From positions 1 to 11,614 of the forward strand of contig JAUWJN010000048.1 of NCBI GenBank assembly GCA_030607655.1: a stretch of DNA of 11,614 nt, in the 5' to 3' direction. The stretch's first letter is position 1. Each line of letters begins with the position of its first letter. The notes beneath the pieces are model-generated. The model did not search any database, was not told the origin of the DNA, and saw nothing but the letters and a program-made list of their open reading frames with translations. This stretch comes from a bacterium. GTDB taxonomy: Bacteria > Armatimonadota > Zipacnadia > Zipacnadales > Zipacnadaceae. The position numbers were made by a program, and so were the translations under genes. Shown here in pieces: positions 6,118-11,614 of this stretch.

Positions 6118-7425
6118 ATGCCTAAGAAGAAGGTAGTAATAATTGGCGGCGGTATTTCGGGTTTAACCGCCGCCTATGAGCTAACCCGGCGGGGCCATCA
6201 GGTAACCGTGCTGGAGCAGCGGGAGCTACTCGGGGGCCTAGCCCGTTCGGTGCAGCTGGGCGAGCGCTACATTGAGCGCTACTACCATTTCATCTGTCGC
6301 GGCGACCAGCACCTGATAAGACTCATCAATGAGCTGGGCCTGGCCAGTAAGCTGCATTGGCGGCCCGGACGGACCAGTTATTTTGTCCAGGGGCATATAT
6401 ATCCGTTTACAAGCCCGCTGGATTTGCTGCGGTTCTCGGCGATCAGGCCCCTGAGTCGGCTGCGGTTCGGCCTGCACGCGGCCCGCTGCCGCCGGATGAC
6501 AAACTGGGAAGATATTGAGGACCTCACCGCCGAGCAGTGGCTGATTCAGGCTGTGGGCACCGAGGCCTATGAGGTAATCTGGCGACCGCTGTTGCAGACT
6601 AAATTCAGCCGCTACTATGACCAGATTTCCGCGCCCTGGCTGTGGCACCGAATTCACCGCTACTCGCAATCCCGCCGGAGTCTGTGGCGTCCGGAGCAGT
6701 TGGGCTATCTGGAGGGCGGTTCACAGGTTCTCATAGATGCTTTAGCCGATTATATTGTGGATCACGGCGGGGCCATACAACTCAACAGCGCGGCGAGCGA
6801 GATTATGGAGAGCCACGGGAAGGTAGTTGGTGTCAGAGCGGGTGAACGGGACGAGGAGGCCGATGCAGTAGCCAGCGCCATTGCCCTACCCGAGCTGGTG
6901 CCGCTGCTGCCCGATTCGGCGGCTGACTACGGCCAACAGTTATCCGGTATTGACTTTATGGCAGTGCGCTGCCTGCTGGTGGCTCTGGAGCATAATCTTA
7001 CCGACAGCTTTTGGGTTAACGTCAGCGACTCACGCATATTCTTCAATGGCCTCATCGAGTACTCCAATCTCAATCCGTGGCAGCAATACGGAGGAGCACA
7101 GATATTATACATACCCATGTATATGCCCGCCGATGAGGAATTATTCGTCTGGCCCCAGGAGGAGCTAATTGAAGCCGTAATCGGGTGCCTGGAGATACTC
7201 TGTCCGCAGTTTGACCGGTCCTGGATACGGGAGGTTATCGTCACTCAGGACCTCTACGCTCAGGCCATCTGTCCCCCGCAATTCAGTCAGCGCCAGCCGG
7301 CCCTGGCCGCTCCGCTGACGGGTTTGTATGTGCTTGATTCCACCCAGCTTTACCCCTCCGACCGCTGCCTCAGTGGCATGATTGGCCTGGCCCGAACCGT
7401 AGGCGAGATGATAGACAGCCGGTAG
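6118..7425 (+). CDS. NAD(P)/FAD-dependent oxidoreductase, amine-oxidase/UDP-galactopyranose-mutase-like, glycan-locus type
   Basis: A 435-residue flavoprotein. Residues 5-33 form a Rossmann ADP-binding unit (KVVIIGGGISGLTAAYEL, ending in E33 that contacts ribose), followed by G-G-L-A-R at 39-43. Further landmarks are E-R-Y-Y-H-F-I, W-R-P-G-R-T-S-Y-F, G-H-I-Y-P-F-T-S-P-L-D-L-L, L-T-A-E-Q-W-L, V-I-W-R-P-L-L-Q-T-K-F and G-Y-L-E-G-G-S-Q-V-L-I-D-A-L. This set is typical of FAD enzymes annotated in polysaccharide biosynthesis clusters; the reaction is not established. The C-terminal LYVLDSTQLYPSDR segment is the usual second FAD contact. ATG 6118 matches where homologues start; GTG 6091 is in frame but has no ribosome site and lies against the hairpin element. 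It follows the GT39 gene by 102 bases and may be co-transcribed. Confidence 0.82.
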   Translation: MPKKKVVIIGGGISGLTAAYELTRRGHQVTVLEQRELLGGLARSVQLGERYIERYYHFICRGDQHLIRLINELGLASKLHWRPGRTSYFVQGHIYPFTSPLDLLRFSAIRPLSRLRFGLHAARCRRMTNWEDIEDLTAEQWLIQAVGTEAYEVIWRPLLQTKFSRYYDQISAPWLWHRIHRYSQSRRSLWRPEQLGYLEGGSQVLIDALADYIVDHGGAIQLNSAASEIMESHGKVVGVRAGERDEEADAVASAIALPELVPLLPDSAADYGQQLSGIDFMAVRCLLVALEHNLTDSFWVNVSDSRIFFNGLIEYSNLNPWQQYGGAQILYIPMYMPADEELFVWPQEELIEAVIGCLEILCPQFDRSWIREVIVTQDLYAQAICPPQFSQRQPALAAPLTGLYVLDSTQLYPSDRCLSGMIGLARTVGEMIDSR

Positions 7426-7429
7426 ATTC

Positions 7430-8875
7430 TTACCACCACTGCTCACCCACTCGCAGCCGCCGCAATATATCCCAGTAAGCCCCACGGGCCCCAACGGCAA
7501 TGGCGTCTACTAGCAGGGCGTTGTCATCATAGTCGTAGTCGCTCTGTTCATCGGGGCTGCCGCCGAAAAAGAAGCGCTCGTCACTGCCCACCAGCTTAGT
7601 CAGATAGGCACTGGCTTCGGCCACCCTGCCGAGTTCGGCTGATAGGTAGAAGACTGGCTGGACAAAATCAGCGTTATCCTCAGTGTGACCGCACAAATGG
7701 GGATTATCAGGGCCCTGGCCGGCGAGCATCTGGGCCAATTTGGTGTGCGGATAAATGCGCACTCCCAGCGCTATCCCAATGCAATCCGGTTGACACTCCT
7801 GCGCAAACTGAATGGTAGTAGCCGCCGACTGCCTGGTCTCGCCCGGGCCGCCGATGAGCAAATCAAGCATAAAAGTAATGCCGACTTGACGACAGATACG
7901 GGCCGTCTCCCGCGCCTCCTCAGGCGTGAAATCCCGGCCCAGGTTCCGCAGAATCTGGGCATCGCCACTGTCCAGGCCAAAATCAATACCCACACAGCCG
8001 GCCGCTTTCATCAGGGCGGCCAGATGCGCAGAGAAAGGCTGGGGAGCCAGATAGGCATACCAATGTACCTGCTCACCCAAGCCGCGTTTTATAATCTCGG
8101 CACAGACCGCTTCCACATGAGCCGGAGGCAGATTGAATTCACTATCACACAGGTGCAGCCAATCAATCCCCATCTCCAGTAATCTCTCCATCTCATCCGC
8201 CACCACTCGCGGCGGGCGCAGTCGGTAGCGGCGGCCCTTGCTGTGCGGGTCGGCACAGTAGATACATTGGCCGGCGCAGCCGCGCTTGGTCTCCAGATTA
8301 CCCTGGCCGCCCTCCCGGAAATAGCGCGGATAGTCCAGCCATTGCCGGGGCAGGCGCGGACCGCCATCCAGTGATTCCCAGGTGGGCTGCTCGGCGACAA
8401 TACCTGTATCTACCCGGCGAACCAGGCCCGGAATATCAGCCAAGGGGCCGCCGCTCTGCAGAGACTTCATAAGCTCCACTACGGGCCCCTCACCATCACC
8501 AATGACCCCAAAATCCGCCCCACTGCGGCGCAGAATCTGCTGCGGCATCACGGAGTAGCCTGCTCCTCCCAGGACAATGGGGGCAGCGCTCAAATCCCGC
8601 AGAGCACAAACCAGCTCAGTAAGGGCAGGCAGATATGAGTGCTGACTGAGCAGATAGCAGTTGTCGGTGTTGCGCACGGATATGCCGATTAGGCCAGCAG
8701 TGTTCGCCGCGAAGTATTCAGTTGTGGCGGCGCGAACATCATCCGCAAAGCATAGATCTAACAGCCCCACTGTAAAGCCTGCTTGGCGGGCCGCCTCCGC
8801 TACATACTCCAGCCCTAAGGGGGCCACCGCTGGCTTGGCGGTGTTCGGATTTATTAGCACCAAATCATAATCCAT
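7430..8875 (-). CDS. B12-binding-domain radical SAM protein
   Basis: A 481-residue protein starting at ATG 8875-8873. Residues 1-140 form a cobalamin-binding-type Rossmann domain (LVLINPN, PLGLEYVAEAARQAG, VLGGAGYSV, GDGEGP). Residues 190-420 are a radical SAM barrel with the cluster motif C200-x3-C204-x2-C207 (CAGQCIYC), a G-L-D-S-G strand and a G-G-P-G-E-T SAM-binding turn at 342-347. The tail ends with D-D-N-A-L-L-V-D-A-I-x-V-G-A-R-G-A-Y-W-D-I-L. No D-x-H-x-x-G histidine motif is present, so any cobalamin would be bound base-off without a protein His ligand, as in many such enzymes. The family does methylations, ring contractions and other radical chemistry on lipids, peptides and cofactors. 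The substrate is unknown, and TsrM-like methyltransferase annotation is possible but unproven. It converges on the FAD gene with 4 bases between the stops. Confidence 0.88.
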   Translation of the reverse strand: MDYDLVLINPNTAKPAVAPLGLEYVAEAARQAGFTVGLLDLCFADDVRAATTEYFAANTAGLIGISVRNTDNCYLLSQHSYLPALTELVCALRDLSAAPIVLGGAGYSVMPQQILRRSGADFGVIGDGEGPVVELMKSLQSGGPLADIPGLVRRVDTGIVAEQPTWESLDGGPRLPRQWLDYPRYFREGGQGNLETKRGCAGQCIYCADPHSKGRRYRLRPPRVVADEMERLLEMGIDWLHLCDSEFNLPPAHVEAVCAEIIKRGLGEQVHWYAYLAPQPFSAHLAALMKAAGCVGIDFGLDSGDAQILRNLGRDFTPEEARETARICRQVGITFMLDLLIGGPGETRQSAATTIQFAQECQPDCIGIALGVRIYPHTKLAQMLAGQGPDNPHLCGHTEDNADFVQPVFYLSAELGRVAEASAYLTKLVGSDERFFFGGSPDEQSDYDYDDNALLVDAIAVGARGAYWDILRRLRVGEQWW

Positions 8876-8890
8876 CGTTTAAGAACTTCG

Positions 8891-8920
8891 CCTCAGTGAG
8901 AGCTTTTCCCTTTGCTGAGG
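8891..8920 (-). promoter_or_regulatory. Leader hairpin masking the weak ribosome site of the radical SAM gene
   Basis: CCTCAG (8891-8896) and CTGAGG (8915-8920) form a 6-bp stem with an 18-base loop in the minus-strand 5' leader. The only Shine-Dalgarno-like GAGG upstream of ATG 8875 lies in this stem, about 14 bases from the ATG. Folding could reduce translation. The stem is short and the idea is tentative. Confidence 0.25.
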
Positions 8921-8932
8921 ACGATGAGAGGA

Positions 8933-8968
8933 TTGACAAGGATAGTCAAATTACATAAGCTTATAGCA
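8933..8968. promoter_or_regulatory. Overlapping divergent promoters centred on a palindrome
   Basis: Plus strand: a perfect TTGACA -35 (8933-8938) with a candidate -10, CATAAG (8954-8959, 15-base spacer) or TAAGCT (8956-8961, 17-base spacer). Minus strand: an extended -10, TGCTATAAG, reading 8968 to 8960, five of six matches to TATAAT plus the upstream TG. The two -10 boxes share a perfect 10-bp palindrome, ATAAGCTTAT (8955-8964). TTGAC/GTCAA (8933-8937 and 8945-8949) is a 5-bp inverted repeat over the plus -35 that could be an operator. These would drive the thioredoxin gene rightward and the radical SAM gene leftward. Boxes were judged by eye. Confidence 0.45.
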
Positions 8969-8970
8969 CC

Positions 8971-9011
8971 AGTGGGCCAAAGTGGCGCGACCGCGAAGCT
9001 TTCCGCCCACT
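8971..9011 (+). promoter_or_regulatory. Imperfect 41-base hairpin in the leader of the thioredoxin gene
   Basis: AGTGGGC (8971-8977) pairs with GCCCACT (9005-9011), AAAG (8979-8982) with CTTT (8999-9002), and CGC (8986-8988) with GCG (8993-8995) around a GACC loop. The hairpin begins about where a transcript from the proposed plus promoter would start, so it could be a 5'-end stabilising structure. It could also terminate or regulate. No T-run follows. Confidence 0.4.
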
Positions 9012-9058
9012 CCTAGCAATATCGGGGATACATTTTGACTTCAGGGACAGGATTTATT

Positions 9059-9640
9059 ATGTTGAGTAAGCGAAGCACTTGCAGCTCACGTACAGTGGGG
9101 GCCAGTATCGCCATTGCCCTGGGGCTACTGGTCTTTGTTCTGCTAATGTCAGGCTGCCCGACTCAATCCCCTGAACCTATCCCCACTCCCCCACCTGCTC
9201 CGCCCCCACCTGCTTCGCCAGTGATTGAAAATCCCGGGCCTCCTGAACCTGCCCCACCAGTAATCGAGGAGCCGGAGCCGGCTGAGCCGGCGCCGGCGAG
9301 CGAAGAGACAGTCATCATTGAGGTAAACGCGGATAACTTCGCCGAGCAGGTCTTAGTCGCCGATATGCTGGTGGTAGTAGAGTTCTGGGCGGAGTGGTGC
9401 GGGCCGTGCATCCCTCTCAAGCATATGCTTGTGGAACTCGCACCCCAGTACGCCGGGCAGGTTAAGTTCGTCGCAGTGAATCTTGACGAGAGCGGGGAGA
9501 TCTCCAGTCGCTATGAGGTCCGCTATGTTCCCTGCTTGATTTTCTTCAAGGACGGAGAAGAAATAGGCCGGCTGGTGGGCCTGGGACCTAAAGAGGCCCT
9601 GAGAATCAATATAGATGAACTCCTCCACGAAGCCGAGTAG
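9059..9640 (+). CDS. Lipoprotein thioredoxin with proline-rich tether
   Basis: A 193-residue protein read from ATG 9059, with ACAGGA 7 bases upstream. TTG 9035 is in frame with GGGGA before it, but would put eight extra residues before the signal peptide. A lipoprotein signal (basic residues 4-11, hydrophobic 15-30) ends in MSG-C33, a lipobox with Met at -3. Residues 34-82 are a Pro/Glu/Ala linker of the PAPPPPASP and PPEPAPPVIEEP type, which spaces the domain off the membrane. Residues 84-193 are a complete thioredoxin fold: FWAEWCGPC with the redox pair C114/C117, then KFVAVNLDE, and cis-proline P158. The residue after the cis-Pro is Cys159 where thioredoxins usually have Thr. WCGPC suggests a reducing or exchange role outside the cytoplasm, though its electron source is not visible. 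The secreted cysteine-rich protein 75 bases downstream is a plausible partner. Confidence 0.9.
   Translation: MLSKRSTCSSRTVGASIAIALGLLVFVLLMSGCPTQSPEPIPTPPPAPPPPASPVIENPGPPEPAPPVIEEPEPAEPAPASEETVIIEVNADNFAEQVLVADMLVVVEFWAEWCGPCIPLKHMLVELAPQYAGQVKFVAVNLDESGEISSRYEVRYVPCLIFFKDGEEIGRLVGLGPKEALRINIDELLHEAE
9189..9218 (+). repeat. 15-bp tandem duplication in the proline-rich linker
   Basis: Two copies of a 15-base unit, CCCCACCTGCTCCGC (9189-9203) and the same with one C-to-T change (9204-9218), encode adjacent P-P-A-P-P-type pentapeptides of the thioredoxin tether. Because the unit is a multiple of three, copy-number change would alter linker length without a frameshift. Confidence 0.8.
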
Positions 9641-9643
9641 CCC

Positions 9644-9662
9644 TGGGTAAGGGCGTTTCCCA
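9644..9662 (+). other. Weak hairpin after the thioredoxin gene
   Basis: TGGG (9644-9647) pairs with CCCA (9659-9662) and, after a T-T mismatch, AA with TT, closing a GGGCG loop. It lies 3 bases after the stop. No T-run follows, so read-through into the next gene is likely. Confidence 0.25.
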
Positions 9663-9700
9663 ACAGACAAATTCAGCGTCAGAGCGGACACGACATAGAC

Positions 9701-9708
9701 AGAGGAGG
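9701..9708 (+). promoter_or_regulatory. Ribosome binding site selecting the third of three consecutive ATGs
   Basis: AGAGGAGG at 9701-9708 precedes ATG codons at 9710, 9713 and 9716. Only ATG 9716 has normal spacing (7 bases), so the first two in-frame ATGs are probably not used. Confidence 0.65.
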
Positions 9709-9715
9709 AATGATG

Positions 9716-10564
9716 ATGAACTGCTTGAGGAAATGGATAGGATTATTGGTTTGTCTGGGACTGGTGGGAGTATATATGGCAGGCAGTTGGGCACAGGAAC
9801 CCGAGGAATTGCCCACCGAGCCGCATGAGGTAGCCACTCGGTTTGTGGGGGCCCTCACCCACCTGCCGGATTTCGAAGAAGAAGTTTGTTATCAGCTTAT
9901 AAGTACGAAAGAACGTAGCAAATTCCCCCGGGCCTATGTGGAGTGCATGGTTGGTGACCTATACTTGTATATGCGCCAGCCACGGTGTGCAGCGCAGGTC
10001 AGCGAAAGCTCTGAGGGTGAAGCCAGTCTAACAGTGTCTACTGCCTGGCCCACGCTGCCAGTAAAGCTGGTACGGGAGAAGGACGCCTGGCGCGTGGACT
10101 TACTGAAGACTTGGACCGCCACAACCAGCAAGAACGAGCAGTGGTTGCACAGGCTCGACAAGGGCTTTGTCCACGTCTCCACCAGTAACCTTAAGCAATT
10201 ATGCCTGGCCGCGATGATATACGCCTCGGACTGGGATAACTACTTGCCCCCGGCGGACAAGTGGTGCGATGCCTTATATCCGTATGTGAAGAACGAGCGG
10301 ATATTTCGCTGCCTAGCACTGCCATTGGACGAGTATGGCTACGCCTTCAACAAGAATCTGGATGGCATCTCGTTGGCGGATGTTGAATTCCCGGCTCAGA
10401 CAGTGCTATTCTTTGAATCAACTCTAGGCACCAGGAATGCTGCCGACACTGGTAAGAGTCTGCCCGATCCGCCGCGACATCCAGAGGGCAATATCTACGG
10501 CTTTGCCGATGGGCATGTTGTGCAGATGAAGTACCCGGAAAGCTTTGTCCTCTGGGAACCTTAG
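9716..10564 (+). CDS. Secreted protein with NTF2-like-looking N-terminal region and H-X9-DG (pseudopilin-type) C-terminal domain
   Basis: A 282-residue protein from ATG 9716. A Sec signal peptide (MNCLRKWIGLLVCLGLVGVYMAGSWA) is probably cut after Ala26. Residues about 32-135 form an alpha+beta region ending in D-A-W-R-V-D-L-L-K-T-W that looks NTF2-like; this is tentative. From about residue 157 the sequence SNLKQLCLAAMIYASDWDNYLP matches the segment that follows the N-terminal helix in planctomycete/armatimonad/lentisphaera-type pseudopilins. The tail has H255-x9-D265-G266 (HPEGNIYGFADG), the H-X9-DG signature of those proteins. The prepilin cleavage and GFTLIE helix normally at their N-terminus is absent. 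The predicted mature part has six cysteines (58, 77, 91, 163, 184, 199). The function is unknown. It follows the lipoprotein thioredoxin in what may be one operon. Confidence 0.75.
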   Translation: MNCLRKWIGLLVCLGLVGVYMAGSWAQEPEELPTEPHEVATRFVGALTHLPDFEEEVCYQLISTKERSKFPRAYVECMVGDLYLYMRQPRCAAQVSESSEGEASLTVSTAWPTLPVKLVREKDAWRVDLLKTWTATTSKNEQWLHRLDKGFVHVSTSNLKQLCLAAMIYASDWDNYLPPADKWCDALYPYVKNERIFRCLALPLDEYGYAFNKNLDGISLADVEFPAQTVLFFESTLGTRNAADTGKSLPDPPRHPEGNIYGFADGHVVQMKYPESFVLWEP

Positions 10565-11193
10565 CGCACCAGCCGCAGGCGGCCCCAGAAAGGGGGGTTG
10601 CGGTCGTAGGGAACCTGCGGGGGGCAGCTCCAGAGCTGGCGGCCTGCCGCAGTATCGTGGACGAGGTAGTTGAAGCCGATTTGCTGGTCAGCCTGGAGCG
10701 GGAAGCCGTTGAGCACCTCAGTGTCCAGGCCAACCCGCAATAGGTAGTATCCTTCTGCTCGCTGCATCTCAACCTTTATCTCTTCAGGATTGCACAGCGG
10801 CGGACGGCCCCAGGCGCGGCGGATATTCTGCTGCCAGGCCAGCGGCTCGTCGGAGCCAGGTACTCGGGGCAGGATGACGAAGTGGTGACAATACTGGGTG
10901 GCGCGGTAGCCGGACTGTTCAGGGCGGGTATCTACCCATAGTTGCATCCCATCTCCCGAGGCGGGTCGGCGGCGGTTGCCTACCAGTGGGCCATCCTTGG
11001 GAATCTGCGCTGCCACATACAACCCCTGCTCATTCCACGCCACATATACTTCTGCGAAGGGCACAGTGCCATCTAACTCGCTCAGCGGAGGCAGGGCCGG
11101 GCCCCACTCGGACGGTGCTAGCGAAAAGGGCCTATCTACATAAGGACAATCAGCGGCAACTTCAAAGAGCAGTCGGGACGGGAATTGCACCAT
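10561..11193 (-). CDS. CBM9-like (carbohydrate-binding/DOMON-type) domain protein
   Basis: A 210-residue protein starting at ATG 11193. The TTG at 11199 opens a slightly longer frame but lies one base from the ribosome site GGAGGAGG, whereas ATG 11193 is at normal spacing. The body fits a single CBM9-like beta sandwich: a V-A-W-N-E-Q-G-L-Y-V-A-A-Q-I strand pair (about 51-64), S-G-D-G-M-Q-L-W-V-D-T-R (about 78-89), Y-x-H-H-F-V-I-L-P, an amphipathic E-G-Y-Y-L-L-R-V-G-L strand, and an IGFNYLVHD strand near the end. These domains in other proteins bind sugars, often at the ends of xylan or glucan chains. No signal peptide and no catalytic module are visible, so a cytoplasmic role is inferred. Its start is coupled to the gene upstream on this strand. 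Its stop overlaps that of the convergent H-X9-DG gene. Confidence 0.65.
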   Translation of the reverse strand: MVQFPSRLLFEVAADCPYVDRPFSLAPSEWGPALPPLSELDGTVPFAEVYVAWNEQGLYVAAQIPKDGPLVGNRRRPASGDGMQLWVDTRPEQSGYRATQYCHHFVILPRVPGSDEPLAWQQNIRRAWGRPPLCNPEEIKVEMQRAEGYYLLRVGLDTEVLNGFPLQADQQIGFNYLVHDTAAGRQLWSCPPQVPYDRNPPFWGRLRLVR

Positions 11194-11195
11194 CC

Positions 11196-11614
11196 TCAAT
11201 CCTCCTCCAATCCACTCATTCGCCGATAGCCTTCATAGCAGGCTGCCAGGAATTGCTCGAACTCCAGCGTGGTAATGTCGCCAACCTCGTAGATTTGCAT
11301 AGCTACCCGGTCATAGCCTGCCGCGCCGGTGTGTACGCGCACCCGCGCGCCCTCCCCATACTTGGGTAAATCTTCAATATCATTCCACGTAGACAAGGCT
11401 AGTTGGCGCGCCAGGTCGGCCTCGTCAAAGAGACCCTTTTCGGTGTGGAACTGTAGGTCCAGATACCACTTTTTGTCAGTGCGGGCCCGCGCCCACCAGT
11501 CCTTGGCCGGTGGCGCTTGGAACAGTACATAATCAGGGTGTTGCCAGTTCTGCTCAGGAGGTGGCGGCAGCCGCTTGATCAATCTGCGCAACACTATCAG
11601 CGTCTTGGGCTCCC
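11196..11614 (-). CDS. Unrecognised protein, possibly truncated by the window edge
   Basis: The frame stops at TGA 11198-11196 and stays open to the window edge. A GTG at 11594-11592 would give 132 residues, but it has no clear ribosome site, and the codons before it (E-P-K-T-L-I) read naturally, so the true start is probably outside. The visible part is rich in Trp, Asp and Arg. Its segments include D-W-W-A-R-A-R-T-D-K-K-W-Y-L-D-L-Q-F-H, R-V-R-V-H-T-G-A-A-G-Y-D, and a C-terminal helix E-F-E-Q-F-L-A-A-C-Y-E-G-Y-R-R-M. I see no signal peptide or membrane segment and recognise no family. Its last codons (GLEED) encode the Shine-Dalgarno site of the CBM9-like gene, which starts 2 bases after this stop, so the two are translationally coupled and probably functionally linked. 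Confidence 0.6.
   Translation of the reverse strand, partial: EPKTLIVLRRLIKRLPPPPEQNWQHPDYVLFQAPPAKDWWARARTDKKWYLDLQFHTEKGLFDEADLARQLALSTWNDIEDLPKYGEGARVRVHTGAAGYDRVAMQIYEVGDITTLEFEQFLAACYEGYRRMSGLEED

Noticed and set aside
7685..8182. 165-codon plus-strand open frame opposite the radical SAM gene
   Set aside because: It is a shadow of the radical SAM coding strand with no domain, and it overlaps the essential barrel region of a well-supported gene.
10347..10772. Minus-strand 141-codon frame across the convergent junction
   Set aside because: It overlaps the conserved H-X9-DG tail on one side and the CBM9-like C-terminus on the other, and its sequence is Ser/Arg-rich shadow translation.

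Overview
The window is bacterial protein-coding DNA, dense and moderately GC-rich, with frequent GTG starts. I see no rRNA, tRNA, CRISPR array, transposase or phage gene. Several families point to a deep-branching, probably Gram-negative-type environmental bacterium: a YggT/YggU pair, a DUF2993 (LmeA-like) lipid-binding protein, a URO-D-superfamily remnant, a Cys-type sulfatase, a protein with an H-X9-DG tail, and a CBM9-like protein. This mix is common in Armatimonadota and also seen in planctomycete/lentisphaera-type lineages. The assignment is inference from gene content only.

Layout. On the plus strand, bases 3-7425 read as one long co-oriented run. It holds the C-terminal end of a YggT-like membrane protein (3-95), a URO-D-family gene with its middle missing (102-350), a TPR-CPBP membrane protease fusion (419-1861), YggU/DUF167 (1880-2173) and a DUF2993 protein (2265-2978). 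A cytosolic-looking sulfatase (3128-4492) follows, overlapping by one base a GT39-type membrane glycosyltransferase (4492-6015). After a 66-base element that folds as a three-way junction (6016-6081) comes an FAD-dependent oxidoreductase of the kind found in polysaccharide loci (6118-7425). A B12-binding radical SAM enzyme (8875-7430, minus strand) converges on it with four bases between the stops.

A 183-base divergent spacer (8876-9058) separates the radical SAM gene from a plus-strand pair. It carries candidate face-to-face promoters over a 10-bp palindrome and a 41-base imperfect hairpin. The pair is a lipoprotein thioredoxin with a proline-rich tether (9059-9640) and a secreted protein with an H-X9-DG tail and six mature cysteines (9716-10564). 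A minus-strand pair converges on the latter with overlapping stop codons: a CBM9-like protein (11193-10561), preceded by an unrecognised gene that runs off the window edge (11614-11196).

How the genes may work together (inference). Sulfatase, GT39 transferase and FAD oxidoreductase look like a small glycan or lipid-linked sugar modification module. The thioredoxin lipoprotein may act on disulfides of its cysteine-rich exported neighbour. YggT and YggU, which are often adjacent in other genomes, are separated here by the URO-D remnant and the protease gene. I did not find a clearly new multi-gene system. The best leads are the in-frame deleted URO-D gene, the three-way-junction element, and the thioredoxin/H-X9-DG pair.
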